Assembly (NCBI GenBank): GCA_030348875.1
Contig: JAUCEP010000002.1
Coordinates: 2,869,001 to 2,933,000 of the forward strand
Length of the DNA stretch: 64,000 nucleotides
From: Ureibacillus composti
Lineage (GTDB): Bacteria; Bacillota; Bacilli; Bacillales_A; Planococcaceae
Reading direction: 5' to 3'
In this document: one piece after another, positions 44,421-52,645 of the stretch
Layout of the letters: each line of letters opens with the position of its first letter
Numbering within the stretch: position 1 is the first letter of the stretch
Made by a program: the position numbers and the translations under genes
Notes under the pieces: generated by a model
What the model was told of the DNA's origin: nothing
The model's input: the letters and a program-made list of their open reading frames with translations, nothing else
The model's database searches: none

Positions 44421-45299
44421 ATGGATGTTCGACAATTACAATATTTTAAAGAAATTGTGAAGCAAGGTAGTATTTCAAAAGCAGCAGAAGCCCTGCATAT
44501 TGCGCAACCTCCCCTTAGTCAGTTATTAAAGAAATTAGAAACTGAGCTAGGCACTACCCTCATACATAGGTATCGTCAAAAATGGGAGTTAACAGAAACT
44601 GGACAAGTTTTATACCAATATGCCGAACAAATGCTAAGTAAAATGTCAGATGTTATAAGACAAATTGAAGAAATTGAACAAGGTGTAGCTGGAACTGTTC
44701 GCATTGGAGTCTCTTCCTCTTGTTCAAATATGCTCGTTGATTTAATTGCTATGTATAGTAAGCTTTATCCTAAAGTTAAAATCAACATTTATAAAGGCGA
44801 TTCTGAAGAGTTGTCGATACAACTACAACAAAGGGAAATTGACATTGCATTGATGTTACGTCCATCGAATTCAGACATTTATGAAATGAAAATTTTAAAA
44901 AAGCAACCTGCAGTCTTAATTATGCCTTCTAGCTGGAGTGAAGCATTCTCAGCACAACCAACTGTTGAACAAATTGCAACATTTCCATTCATTATGTTAG
45001 GTGCTATGGGAGGCTACTCGTTTAACGAAAATATTCTCCAGACATTTGATTTGTATCACGTACAACCAAATATCATGATTGAGTGTAAAGATATTGCAAT
45101 GGTTGTTGCCTTAGTTAGTCGTGGATTAGGCATTTCAATTATCCCGAAAATGGATTATGCAACTCCTTCTATTGAAAACGTGACTTTAATTGAAATGGAC
45201 GATTTTGACTTTGCTGTAGAGCCTGTAATAGTAAAATTAAGAGGCGAGCCTATAACAAAAGCGGCAGGCCAGTTTTTAGAAATAATAAAAACAGATTAA
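44421..45299 (+). CDS. LysR family transcriptional regulator
   Basis: A 292-residue regulator: N-terminal helix-turn-helix (MDVRQLQYFKEIVKQGSISK, about 1-20; AAEALHIAQPPLSQLLKKLE, about 21-40) and a periplasmic-binding-like effector domain (about 90-290). The divergent arrangement with the YczE-like gene, 114 bp apart, is typical of LysR-target pairs. Effector unknown. Confidence 0.93.
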   Translation: MDVRQLQYFKEIVKQGSISKAAEALHIAQPPLSQLLKKLETELGTTLIHRYRQKWELTETGQVLYQYAEQMLSKMSDVIRQIEEIEQGVAGTVRIGVSSSCSNMLVDLIAMYSKLYPKVKINIYKGDSEELSIQLQQREIDIALMLRPSNSDIYEMKILKKQPAVLIMPSSWSEAFSAQPTVEQIATFPFIMLGAMGGYSFNENILQTFDLYHVQPNIMIECKDIAMVVALVSRGLGISIIPKMDYATPSIENVTLIEMDDFDFAVEPVIVKLRGEPITKAAGQFLEIIKTD

Positions 45300-45329
45300 G
45301 TCACTTTTTACGATAAACATTCTAAAAAA

Positions 45330-45357
45330 AGCAGTGAGTTAAACTTCTCTCACTGCT
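45330..45357. terminator. Bidirectional terminator between lysR and SRPBCC genes
   Basis: AGCAGTGAG/CTCACTGCT stem with an A-run before it (T-run on the minus strand); the minus-strand use is clearer. It overlaps the 3' end of the SRPBCC gene. Confidence 0.7.
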
Positions 45358-45803
45358 AATTCTTCCTCTGCCACTCTCTTTACACGTTCCACAAATTCAA
45401 TCACTACTTGATCATTACCAAATAGCAACAGCATTTTCGAAAAGAACCGCAAAGGACGATTTGTCGCAGTATAGAGTAATGTAGTAGTCGTTTCATTAAC
45501 TTTCTTCAGTTCATAGTAGGCTGTAATTTCAAACATTCTTGCTAATGTAAATCCTATTTTAAGCTTTTTTAGGTCAGGTGTATTTTCGTATTCCAATGTC
45601 TTTACATCGTATTCTTGAACGCGTTTTCCTTCCCGATAAGCTTGACGAAAGACACTACCTACTTTATTCTCTGTTACGTTTACAGGTTCATTCTTATCCA
45701 CTTGTGGCATAATCTTTTGCATATCCTCTAAAGTTCCATCGAAATATTTCCAAACATGATTAATAGGTGCATTAATTTCTATTTCTTTCGTCCAAATATT
45801 CAT
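45339..45803 (-). CDS. SRPBCC family protein
   Basis: A 154-residue START/Bet v1-like fold: EIEINAPINHVWKYFDGTLE at the N-terminus (helix-grip start), alternating beta strands and a long C-terminal helix (FVERVKRVAEEELA). Such proteins bind hydrophobic ligands or act as cyclases; nothing here tells which. SD AAGGGAG precedes the ATG. Confidence 0.8.
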   Translation of the reverse strand: MNIWTKEIEINAPINHVWKYFDGTLEDMQKIMPQVDKNEPVNVTENKVGSVFRQAYREGKRVQEYDVKTLEYENTPDLKKLKIGFTLARMFEITAYYELKKVNETTTTLLYTATNRPLRFFSKMLLLFGNDQVVIEFVERVKRVAEEELAVREV

Positions 45804-46020
45804 TACAAAACTCCCTTGTTCATGTTTTTCTTAGCTACATTTTTTACTTTTCTTCTTTATATAAATAAATTCCTCAAATTAAGAAGGAATCCTTGTTAAA
45901 TACAAAAATTAATAAACATTAAATATTCTAACGTAAACTCAATTATTATTTACAAAAATAAACAGCGAATAAAGCCATTTCATTTAACACACAATACTTT
46001 TTGTGGAGGTGAATGAGACA

Positions 46021-46176
46021 ATGGCTAAACGAAACAACAATAACAACAATAACAATAACAATAACAACAATCGTGAAGAGTTTGCAGTTGACCAAGACTT
46101 CAATCAAGTACGTCAACAAAACCAAAAAGAGAATAACAACGAACAACGCAATAATAATCGTAAGAATAATCGATAA
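46021..46176 (+). CDS. Gamma-type-like small acid-soluble spore protein, copy 1
   Basis: The 51-residue protein has a run of 13 Asn after MAKR, then REEFAVDQDFNQVRQQNQKE and an Asn/Arg-rich tail. The FA...D.QQVR(K/Q)QNQ pattern is that of gamma-type SASPs (SspE), amino-acid stores of the spore core. GGAGGTG precedes the ATG. The next gene is a near-identical copy. SASP identity is inferred from the motif and low complexity. Confidence 0.78.
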   Translation: MAKRNNNNNNNNNNNNNREEFAVDQDFNQVRQQNQKENNNEQRNNNRKNNR

Positions 46177-46226
46177 GCTTAAATAATTATTGAACAAAAA
46201 AATTTTACTACAGAGGAGAACTAAAA

Positions 46227-46382
46227 ATGGCTAAAAACAAAAATAATCAAAATCGTAACAACAATAACAACAACAACAACCGTGAAGAATTTGCAGTTGA
46301 CCAAGACTTTAACCAAGCTCGTCAACAAAACCAAAAAGAAAACAATAACCAACGCAACAACAACCGTAATAACAATCGTTAA
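46227..46382 (+). CDS. Gamma-type-like small acid-soluble spore protein, copy 2
   Basis: A 51-residue paralogue of the preceding gene: MAKNKNNQNR, an Asn run, and REEFAVDQDFNQARQQNQKE followed by an Asn/Arg tail. The two genes share the core almost exactly and differ in the Asn tracts, showing a recent tandem duplication. SD AGAGGAG; a terminator follows. Confidence 0.78.
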   Translation: MAKNKNNQNRNNNNNNNNREEFAVDQDFNQARQQNQKENNNQRNNNRNNNR

Positions 46383-46397
46383 TAGATTTCCCCCTTT

Positions 46398-46430
46398 GGT
46401 ATAGGCATAAAGCCTATACCTTTATTTTTT
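46398..46430 (+). terminator. Terminator of the gamma SASP pair
   Basis: GGTATAGGC/GCCTATACC stem followed by TTTATTTTTT. Confidence 0.88.
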
Positions 46431-46718
46431 ATAAAAAACAAGTAAGTCTTCAAATTAACTTAATCACTCCCTGCTCTGGCACCCACATGATCCTATCTCC
46501 TACCCCTAAAGGAAATGTGTTGAAACCGTGTTGGATCCTCTATATAGTTCATAGTAGTAGCATGTTCAACTATTTTATTTCTCAATTATTTTAAAAATCC
46601 CCTCAATTTTTTTATATATTTTCACAATAACTAATTAAATATTGAAATTACTGATAATAATATTAAAAGATATTGATTTTTCTAAACCACTTTTATAATA
46701 TAAACTAGGTGAAAAAAT

Positions 46719-46919
46719 ATGGAATTAACTAATAAAGAGCTTGCTAATTTATATACGAAGATAAAAAAACAAAAAAAGTATTATAAAGAAAAACATAGAC
46801 AATCTTTGTACGATCTTAATAAATATCTAGAATACAAAGAATGCCTTGCATTAGTTAAGTTAGAAATGAAACGACGCGGTTTAAAGAAAAAAGAAGCAAA
46901 AAAGCTAAGTAATTTTTAG
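46719..46919 (+). CDS. Small basic hypothetical protein, 66 residues
   Basis: A lysine-rich helical protein (MELTNKELANLYTKIKKQKK at the N-terminus, MKRRGLKKKEAKKL near the C-terminus). TAGGTG lies 6 nt before the ATG. A strongly basic helix suggests nucleic-acid binding, possibly in the spore, but there is no recognised family. Confidence 0.6.
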   Translation: MELTNKELANLYTKIKKQKKYYKEKHRQSLYDLNKYLEYKECLALVKLEMKRRGLKKKEAKKLSNF

Positions 46920-47000
46920 TTTCCACACTTAATTATTAGATTTTGTTTAAGAATAAAACCTCCAATACTGAGCACATTAGACTTTAGGAGGTGATTTTTG

Positions 47001-47207
47001 GTGAGCAAAAATAATAAAAAGACTTTAAATGAAAGAACTCATAACCCTTTTGAGACTTATAAACACTTACATCAAAATACGACAAGCCATGCAGATAACC
47101 CAGAAGATAACACAGCGGAGATCGCAGAGGAATTCGACTCAAAAGTTAAAAACAAAAATAATGCAACAAATCATGATAAGAATCAACAATCAAATAAAAA
47201 TAGATAA
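47001..47207 (+). CDS. Small Asn/Lys-rich hydrophilic protein, possibly spore-associated
   Basis: A 68-residue product starting at GTG after the excellent SD AGGAGGTG. It is very hydrophilic, with no Cys or Trp, carries NERTHNPFETYKHLHQNTT and EIAEEFDSKVKNKNN, and ends in an Asn/Gln/Lys tail. Composition and the neighbouring gamma SASPs suggest a minor spore protein, though it does not match a named Ssp family that I know. Confidence 0.65.
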   Translation: MSKNNKKTLNERTHNPFETYKHLHQNTTSHADNPEDNTAEIAEEFDSKVKNKNNATNHDKNQQSNKNR

Positions 47208-47213
47208 ATTATT

Positions 47214-47250
47214 AATGGCGAGAAATTAAAGCTCGCCATTTTTGTTTTTT
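47214..47250 (+). terminator. Terminator of the Asn/Lys-rich gene
   Basis: AATGGCGAG/CTCGCCATT stem, then TTTGTTTTTT. Confidence 0.88.
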
Positions 47251-47264
47251 GTTTCAAAAAAAAT

Positions 47265-47295
47265 AGACTATACTCCCCTACTAAGAGCATAGTCT
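47265..47295 (-). terminator. Terminator of the GTP cyclohydrolase II gene
   Basis: AGACTAT/ATAGTCT stem with an A-run upstream (T-run on the minus strand). Confidence 0.65.
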
Positions 47296-47300
47296 TGTAT

Positions 47301-48056
47301 TTAATCGTTACAACAAGTATCATCTTCGTTAATATGGCCGGAACGCTTAATTTTAGTTAATAAATAATTACGATTGTATTCTGAAATGTCTCCCCAAATC
47401 TCTTGCCTTCCCGAAACTGGCAACCCTGAATTTTTTAGTGCTTCTAATTTTTTAGGATTATTTGTAATTAGTGTTACAGGTTTTGTTCGAATGGCTTTCA
47501 ATACACGAATTGCGTCATCGTAATTTCTTGAATCATCAACAAATCCTAAACCTTGGTTTGCCTCCACTGTATCAAACCCATTTTCTTGTAGAATGTATGC
47601 CATCGCTTTGCTAAATAAACCTATTCCCCTGCCCTCATGATTAGCTAAATAAAATAATGCACCCGTTCCATGATCCACAATCATTTTCATCGATTGTTTT
47701 AATTGATAGCCACAATCACATCGTTTACTTCCAAAAATGTCTCCGGTATGACAGATTGAATGCATTCGCATTATTGCATTCTCTCCGTTTTCAAAATCTC
47801 CATAAACAAGGACACTTGATTGTTGATGTTCTGCCAGATTCGCTGAAGATAATTTATCAATAATTTTTTGATAGTCTTCGGTTACTTCATCACAATTTAA
47901 CCAACAATACCATTGAAACGTTACAGTCTCATTATATAAATTGACAGGTAATTTTATTGGCCCGACTAAATAAATGGCCCCTTCATCTGAATGGATTAAT
48001 TTTATTTTATCTTCCAAGATGGAGAGTACTTTATTATCTAATTTTATTGAACTCAC
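47301..48056 (-). CDS. ribA: GTP cyclohydrolase II
   Basis: The 251-residue enzyme converts GTP to the first riboflavin intermediate. The zinc motif is C-x10-C-x-C (in ICHTGDIFGSKRCDCGYQL), and LANHEGRGIGLFSKAMAYIL, EANQGLGF and VTLITNNPKKLEAL are conserved. It is a stand-alone domain, not fused to DHBP synthase as in the B. subtilis rib operon. The C-terminus ends in DDTCCND, an unusual Cys pair. GTG at 48056 is preferred: AAAGGAGG lies upstream in good range; the longer frame lacks an SD. No FMN riboswitch is seen. Confidence 0.9.
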   Translation of the reverse strand: MSSIKLDNKVLSILEDKIKLIHSDEGAIYLVGPIKLPVNLYNETVTFQWYCWLNCDEVTEDYQKIIDKLSSANLAEHQQSSVLVYGDFENGENAIMRMHSICHTGDIFGSKRCDCGYQLKQSMKMIVDHGTGALFYLANHEGRGIGLFSKAMAYILQENGFDTVEANQGLGFVDDSRNYDDAIRVLKAIRTKPVTLITNNPKKLEALKNSGLPVSGRQEIWGDISEYNRNYLLTKIKRSGHINEDDTCCND

Positions 48057-48219
48057 GTGTAATCCATCCTCCTTTATCGATAGTTTGGATAATGCAAGGA
48101 AATTTATGATTCTTTGAAGCAATATTCTATAGTGTACGTATTATTCTTTAATCCAAATAGACTCTTCTAAAAAATATGCATGTCTTTTAAGAAAATAATT
48201 TTGTAAGCGACATCAATTT

Positions 48220-48277
48220 GAACAATATGTGAAAACTTTCACTTTCTCTTTTATTTTTAGCATCATGGGTGTACAAT
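48220..48277 (+). promoter_or_regulatory. FNR/Rex-type dyad and promoter of the first microprotein pair
   Basis: TGTGA-N6-TCACT (48228-48243, within GAACAATATGTGAAA) is followed, 44 bp from its first base, by TACAAT (48272-48277). The promoter before the second pair has the same 15-bp start, dyad and spacing. The dyad fits FNR (TGTGA-N6-TCACA) and Rex (TTGTGAA-N4-TTCACAA) consensus about equally. Confidence 0.65.
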
Positions 48278-48294
48278 AGAATCACCAAGTTGAT

Positions 48295-48340
48295 ATATAA
48301 CACAATTCGAAAAAATTAAATTTTAGCCCTTGTGTTATAT
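48295..48340 (+). promoter_or_regulatory. Leader hairpin of the first microprotein pair
   Basis: ATATAACACAA (48295-48305) and TTGTGTTATAT (48330-48340) form an 11-bp perfect stem ending 20 nt before the SD. It may stabilise the mRNA or act as an operator. Confidence 0.55.
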
Positions 48341-48374
48341 AACAAAATTACGTACAATATGAGGAGGTAATACC

Positions 48375-48497
48375 ATGTGGGTTATTACAGTATTTGATCA
48401 AAATACAGTTCGTATGTTTGAATTTGAAAACAAAAACGAGGCAAAATTAGCACTTGTAGGTTTCAACGGCTCAGCAATTCTTTCGTATACAAAGTAA
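48375..48497 (+). CDS. 40-residue microprotein MWVITVF family, copy 1
   Basis: MWVITVFDQNTVRMFEFENK then NEAKLALVGFNGSAILSYTK. SD GAGGAGG precedes the ATG. It is one of four paralogues here, all exactly 40 codons, sharing MW(V/L)(I/L)TVF, (R)(I/M)(F/Y)EFxxxxEA and IL(S/T)(F/Y)T. The pattern predicts two beta strands, a helix and a last strand. No signal peptide or Cys. Function unknown. Confidence 0.8.
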   Translation: MWVITVFDQNTVRMFEFENKNEAKLALVGFNGSAILSYTK

Positions 48498-48578
48498 TAC
48501 CCTACATGGCTTAGCTTCAGGATTTTCGAGCCAATCTTTAATGAATCGTTTTTTTAAAATTCAAGGAGGTGACCCCAG

Positions 48579-48701
48579 ATGTGGGTACTAACAGTATTCG
48601 AACAAGATACATTCCGTATTTTTGAATTTGACAATCAAAACGAAGCAACAATGGCTAAAAAGAACTTTAAACAACCAACTATTTTAACTTTTACAATGTA
48701 A
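48579..48701 (+). CDS. 40-residue microprotein MWVITVF family, copy 2
   Basis: MWVLTVFEQDTFRIFEFDNQ then NEATMAKKNFKQPTILTFTM, second gene of the first pair, 81 bp after copy 1. SD AAGGAGGTG. It is closest to copy 3 of the other locus (TFRIFEFDNQNEA shared exactly), suggesting the pairs arose by duplication and rearrangement. A terminator follows. Confidence 0.8.
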   Translation: MWVLTVFEQDTFRIFEFDNQNEATMAKKNFKQPTILTFTM

Positions 48702-48728
48702 GAATAGAATTTTCATAAAATAAAAAAG

Positions 48729-48760
48729 CTCAGAGTAGTCGATACTCTGAGTTTTTTTAT
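48729..48760 (+). terminator. Terminator of the first microprotein pair
   Basis: CTCAGAGTA/TACTCTGAG stem followed by seven T residues. Confidence 0.9.
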
Positions 48761-48846
48761 AACAAAACTTCTCCTTGTACTATATTCCTTCTTTCCCCTG
48801 TCTGTAGGACTTAGAAAGCCTTCTTTGCAAAACATTCTTATAATAA

Positions 48847-49212
48847 CTATTTTGTGTAATTCAACAACCAACCAATACCATTTCGATCAATTAAGTTTGC
48901 ATGAAGCGCTCCCCAAAACGTTTGTTGAAGTGGCACTGTAATCGTTCCGTCTTCACTCAGTGACTCATATACTCGTTTTAGTTCATCTTCACTTTCACAA
49001 GCTAATGAAATTCGAACTTGATTTCCCACATCCGTTTTCCCAAATGTATCTGAAAAGTGAATTATACTTTCCCCAATATGCAGTTCACCATAAAAACATT
49101 TACCACTATCGTCAAGCTGCAGATTCTTCACTTTACCATTAAATAAATCTTTATAGTACGTCATTACTTCCACACATTGATCAACAAAGATATATGGATT
49201 TGCACTTTTCAA
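48847..49212 (-). CDS. VOC family protein, PhnB-like
   Basis: The 121-residue protein has a glyoxalase/bleomycin-resistance fold of the PhnB type: NPYIFVDQCVEVMTYYKDLF, MHF-like IIHFSDTFGKTDVGNQVRIS and WGALHANLIDRNGIGWLLNY at the end. Substrate unknown. GGAGGTA precedes the start. Confidence 0.82.
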   Translation of the reverse strand: MKSANPYIFVDQCVEVMTYYKDLFNGKVKNLQLDDSGKCFYGELHIGESIIHFSDTFGKTDVGNQVRISLACESEDELKRVYESLSEDGTITVPLQQTFWGALHANLIDRNGIGWLLNYTK

Positions 49213-49427
49213 CTAAATACCTCCAATTTCATAATCTTATCACTTCATCTATTCCACTTTTTACAAGTTCCTAAAGCACCAAAACTTATAAAATCCCCCT
49301 TTAATAGTTTAAATCACGCTTTATTATAGAAAAAAATTAAATTAATTAATCTATTAGGTCATATGAACAAGAAACATTTCAGTAATTACATATTTATATT
49401 AATAGAAAAACGAAGGGGGGGAAAGAA

Positions 49428-49823
49428 ATGACAGGAAAATCTTATGGTTGTAGCAGACCTGGTTGCCACAAAGAACACAAACACCACGACAATAAGAATA
49501 ATGATTGTAAATGTGAATGTGTTGACGCATTAGCAGAAGCACTTAAAGATAATGAGAATGAATTTGTCGTTGTCTTTGAGAAGAATGCGATTGTTATTGG
49601 TAGAATCGATGAAGTAAGAGATGACAGAGTCCTAGTATTGGATATTGTTATTGCTAAATTCGCATTCTTCGGTGATAGAGTTGTACCGTTTTTCCCAATT
49701 GTTGGTGTAGTTACATTTGATGCTTATATTAGTATCTGTGAAATTACAGAATTCTTAACAATTGATGGGCCTGGCGGAGCTCAATCAATGGCTACTACTT
49801 TACAATCTCAGCTTCAAGCTTAA
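49428..49823 (+). CDS. Cys/His-rich N-terminus plus hydrophobic beta domain, possible spore surface protein
   Basis: A 131-residue product. The first 32 residues carry Cys and His in clusters (GCSRPGCHKEHKHH, DCKCECVDALAEAL). The rest is a hydrophobic, Val/Ile/Phe-rich beta domain (EFVVVFEKNAIVIGRIDEV) with a Phe-rich core. No membrane helix is clear and no signal peptide is seen. Strong SD (GGGGGGG, AAAG) before ATG and a strong terminator suggest high expression. An exosporium or coat role is inferred from composition only. Confidence 0.7.
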   Translation: MTGKSYGCSRPGCHKEHKHHDNKNNDCKCECVDALAEALKDNENEFVVVFEKNAIVIGRIDEVRDDRVLVLDIVIAKFAFFGDRVVPFFPIVGVVTFDAYISICEITEFLTIDGPGGAQSMATTLQSQLQA

Positions 49824-49833
49824 TTCTTATGTT

Positions 49834-49865
49834 AAGAGCGTGCTAGTTTTAGCACGCTCTTTTCT
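49834..49865. terminator. Terminator between the Cys/His-rich gene and the GNAT gene
   Basis: AAGAGCGTGCTA/TAGCACGCTCTT stem; T-run on the plus strand. Confidence 0.85.
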
Positions 49866-49875
49866 CTTTCTTTTA

Positions 49876-50550
49876 TTATAGAGGTAGTAATTTCACTGTT
49901 TCTTTTTCTTCTAAATCTTCAATCATTTGAATCCACTCTTTTGGTTTATTTGATAATACCGAATAATAATCCATTAAGAAATCTACAACAAGGCTCGTTG
50001 GAATTTCTTGAATATTTTCATCCGTTGGCATAAAGCAAAAATCTAGACCTTTAACTGCCTCCCCATCATTTTTCCAAGATGGATGTACATATGGGAAATC
50101 AAGTTTTTGATATCCAAGATGTGATAATACCTCACGACGAACATAAGGATTCATAGGTGCAACCCCACCAAAATCAAAGTCTTCTTTTTCGTATGGGTCA
50201 TAAATTTCAGCAAACATCCCAAATAATGTTTTACCATTTTCACTCGCAAGACGATGTAAATCTTTTTCACGATTTTTTGCTAAAAATCTTCCAAGACCAA
50301 GTCCAGGTTGACCTATGATGGTAAAGTCAGTCATGGCAATATTCCACCCAGGATAGTAACGATATTCTGTTGCCCCTACTACTTCCTCGTTTTCGTTGAC
50401 CGCAACAAAAACACGAATTCCTGGGTCTTCCAGCGGCTCTTTCCACAAGTTAAATTCTAGTACTTCCTCTGACGGAAAAATTTCGGCCAATAGTGTATGC
50501 ATTTTAGCAAACAACGGGTCCTCTATATTTGTAATTCGAATATATTCCAT
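49876..50550 (-). CDS. GNAT-like N-acetyltransferase
   Basis: A 224-residue protein with GNAT features: IFPSEEVLEFNLWKEPLED, VFVAVNENEEVVGATEYRYY, and GQPGLGLGRFLAKNREKDLH, which resembles motif A (Q/RxxGxG). The C-terminal half is longer than in small GNAT enzymes. Substrate unknown. AAAGGAGAT precedes the ATG. Confidence 0.78.
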   Translation of the reverse strand: MEYIRITNIEDPLFAKMHTLLAEIFPSEEVLEFNLWKEPLEDPGIRVFVAVNENEEVVGATEYRYYPGWNIAMTDFTIIGQPGLGLGRFLAKNREKDLHRLASENGKTLFGMFAEIYDPYEKEDFDFGGVAPMNPYVRREVLSHLGYQKLDFPYVHPSWKNDGEAVKGLDFCFMPTDENIQEIPTSLVVDFLMDYYSVLSNKPKEWIQMIEDLEEKETVKLLPL

Positions 50551-50827
50551 TATTTAATCTCCTTTTCTATGTAATTGTTTCCAATCATTATATTCAGCAT
50601 TTATTTCAAAACCCCTTTAAAAACTAGAAAATTCCTTCTTATTATGTCATGATAATAGTCTGAATTCTTAAACTTACACTTATTAATACAATTCAATCAC
50701 GATTTAGTTTTAAAACGTTTATAATAAACAATTGAGTATATGATCACAACAAACTAAAGCCTAGTTCAAAAACAAAAAGTTTAGACCCTCGCATTATTCA
50801 AGTTCGTGTTTATAAAGGAGAGCATCA

Positions 50828-52582
50828 ATGAATATTATCTTAACAACATTAAATGCCAAATACATTCATACAAACTTGGCACTTCGTTATTTAAAGGCAG
50901 CTGCCCTGCCTGAATTTAACCCAATAATTACAGAATATACAATAAAAGATCCTGCATTCAATATCGTTTCCGATCTATATCAACATAAACCAGATGTTGT
51001 CGGTTTTAGTTGTTACATTTGGAATATCGAAGAAACCATTAGAGTAATTAAAATCCTAAAAACAGTTTCACCTAACACGAAAATTATTTTAGGTGGACCT
51101 GAAGTTTCTTACGATGTGCATGATTGGTTACGAGAAATTGAAGAAGTGGACTTTATCGTAATGGGAGAAGGCGAAACTTCATTCAAGGAACTACTTAAAT
51201 ATTTTAATGGTGAAATAGATCTAGATGAAGTGCCCGGGATTTGTTATTTACAGGATGGAAAAGTAAAAATTCATGCACAGCCAAAGAAGATTGACTTAAA
51301 AGAGATTCCAAGTCCTTACCGTTTTGAAGAGGATCGCTCATCTCTTGGAAAACGTATTCAATATATTGAAACAAGTCGAGGTTGTCCATTCTCATGTCAA
51401 TTCTGCTTATCTTCTATTGAAGTGGGCGTTCGTTACTTTAACCGAGAAAAAATTAAAGAGGATATCCGCTATTTAATGGCAAATGGCGCTAAAACAATTA
51501 AATTTGTCGATCGTACATTTAATATAAGCCGAAGCTATGCGATGGAGATGTTCCAATTTTTAATTGATGAACATGTACCAGGCGTTGTCTTCCAATTCGA
51601 GATTACTGCTGACATCATGCGTCCTGAAGTCATCCAATTCTTAAATGACAATGCACCAAAAGGATTATTCCGATTTGAAATCGGTGTTCAATCAACGAAT
51701 GATTTAACGAACGAACTCGTTAAACGCAGACAAAACTTCGAAAAACTGAAACGTACTGTGACAATGGTTAAAGAAGGTGGCAAAATTGATCAGCACCTTG
51801 ATTTAATTGCTGGTTTACCAGAGGAAGACTATAACAGTTTCAGACAAACGTTTAATGATGTGTTTGCGATGCGTCCTGAAGAATTACAATTAGGATTCTT
51901 AAAACTATTACGTGGGACAGGTCTTCGTATTGATGCAAAAAAATATGGATACACATATGTTGATTTGGCGCCGTACGAAATCTTCGCCAACAATGTGTTA
52001 ACATTTGATGAAATTATTCGCATTAAACACGCAGAAGACGTGCTCGAAAAATATTGGAATGACCACCGAATGGATCACACTGTAGAATATCTGGTAACCC
52101 AAAGTTTTGAAACGCCTTTTGATTTCTTCCAAAACTTTGGAACGTACTGGGAGGAAAAAGGCTGGTCACGAATTGGTCACCAACTTGAGGATTTATTTAA
52201 ACGTCTTGAAGAGTTTTTAGCAACACAACCAAATGTTAATTTAGCCATTGTTCGCAGCTTAATGCAGCTAGATTATTTATCAAAACAACAATTCCAACCA
52301 CGAAAATTATGGTGGGATGAACGCGTTTCACGAGAAGAACAGAAAAATATTTATACTCAATTAAAACAAACACCTACTCTTGCAGGCGAAGAGTTTGTAC
52401 AGTTTGATTTGAATGAGAAGGAATTCTTTAAACATTCATTAATTATCCCATTTGCTTTTGACTATAAGGTATATCAACAGACTGGTAAAATTATTGCTCA
52501 GGACGGTTATTTACTCACTTACTTCCGTTCAGGACAATCACCTTATTTCGCCACAATTGAAAAGACATTGCAAAATAAATAA
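50828..52582 (+). CDS. B12-binding domain radical SAM protein (DUF4080)
   Basis: A 584-residue protein with an N-terminal cobalamin-binding Rossmann domain (about 1-130; VGFSCYIWNIEETI, IILGGPEVSYD), a radical SAM core with CxxxCxxC in GCPFSCQFC (Cys about 192-199), and a C-terminal DUF4080 region. Family members are annotated as B12-binding radical SAM methylases of unknown substrate. SD AAAGGAG precedes the ATG. A strong terminator closes a single-gene unit. Confidence 0.9.
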   Translation: MNIILTTLNAKYIHTNLALRYLKAAALPEFNPIITEYTIKDPAFNIVSDLYQHKPDVVGFSCYIWNIEETIRVIKILKTVSPNTKIILGGPEVSYDVHDWLREIEEVDFIVMGEGETSFKELLKYFNGEIDLDEVPGICYLQDGKVKIHAQPKKIDLKEIPSPYRFEEDRSSLGKRIQYIETSRGCPFSCQFCLSSIEVGVRYFNREKIKEDIRYLMANGAKTIKFVDRTFNISRSYAMEMFQFLIDEHVPGVVFQFEITADIMRPEVIQFLNDNAPKGLFRFEIGVQSTNDLTNELVKRRQNFEKLKRTVTMVKEGGKIDQHLDLIAGLPEEDYNSFRQTFNDVFAMRPEELQLGFLKLLRGTGLRIDAKKYGYTYVDLAPYEIFANNVLTFDEIIRIKHAEDVLEKYWNDHRMDHTVEYLVTQSFETPFDFFQNFGTYWEEKGWSRIGHQLEDLFKRLEEFLATQPNVNLAIVRSLMQLDYLSKQQFQPRKLWWDERVSREEQKNIYTQLKQTPTLAGEEFVQFDLNEKEFFKHSLIIPFAFDYKVYQQTGKIIAQDGYLLTYFRSGQSPYFATIEKTLQNK

Positions 52583-52593
52583 ATGTTAAAAAG

Positions 52594-52622
52594 ACCAAGG
52601 ACCCGGATCCTTGGTTTTTTCT
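52594..52622 (+). terminator. Terminator of the radical SAM gene
   Basis: ACCAAGGA/TCCTTGGT stem followed by TTTTTCTTTTTT. Confidence 0.88.
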
Positions 52623-52645
52623 TTTTTACACTTATATCATTCAGG

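Noticed and set aside
45946-46197. 83-codon minus-strand frame with long Ile/Val runs
   Set aside because: It is the antisense of the Asn-codon repeat in the first gamma SASP gene; the hydrophobic runs result from AAC/AAT repeats read backwards.
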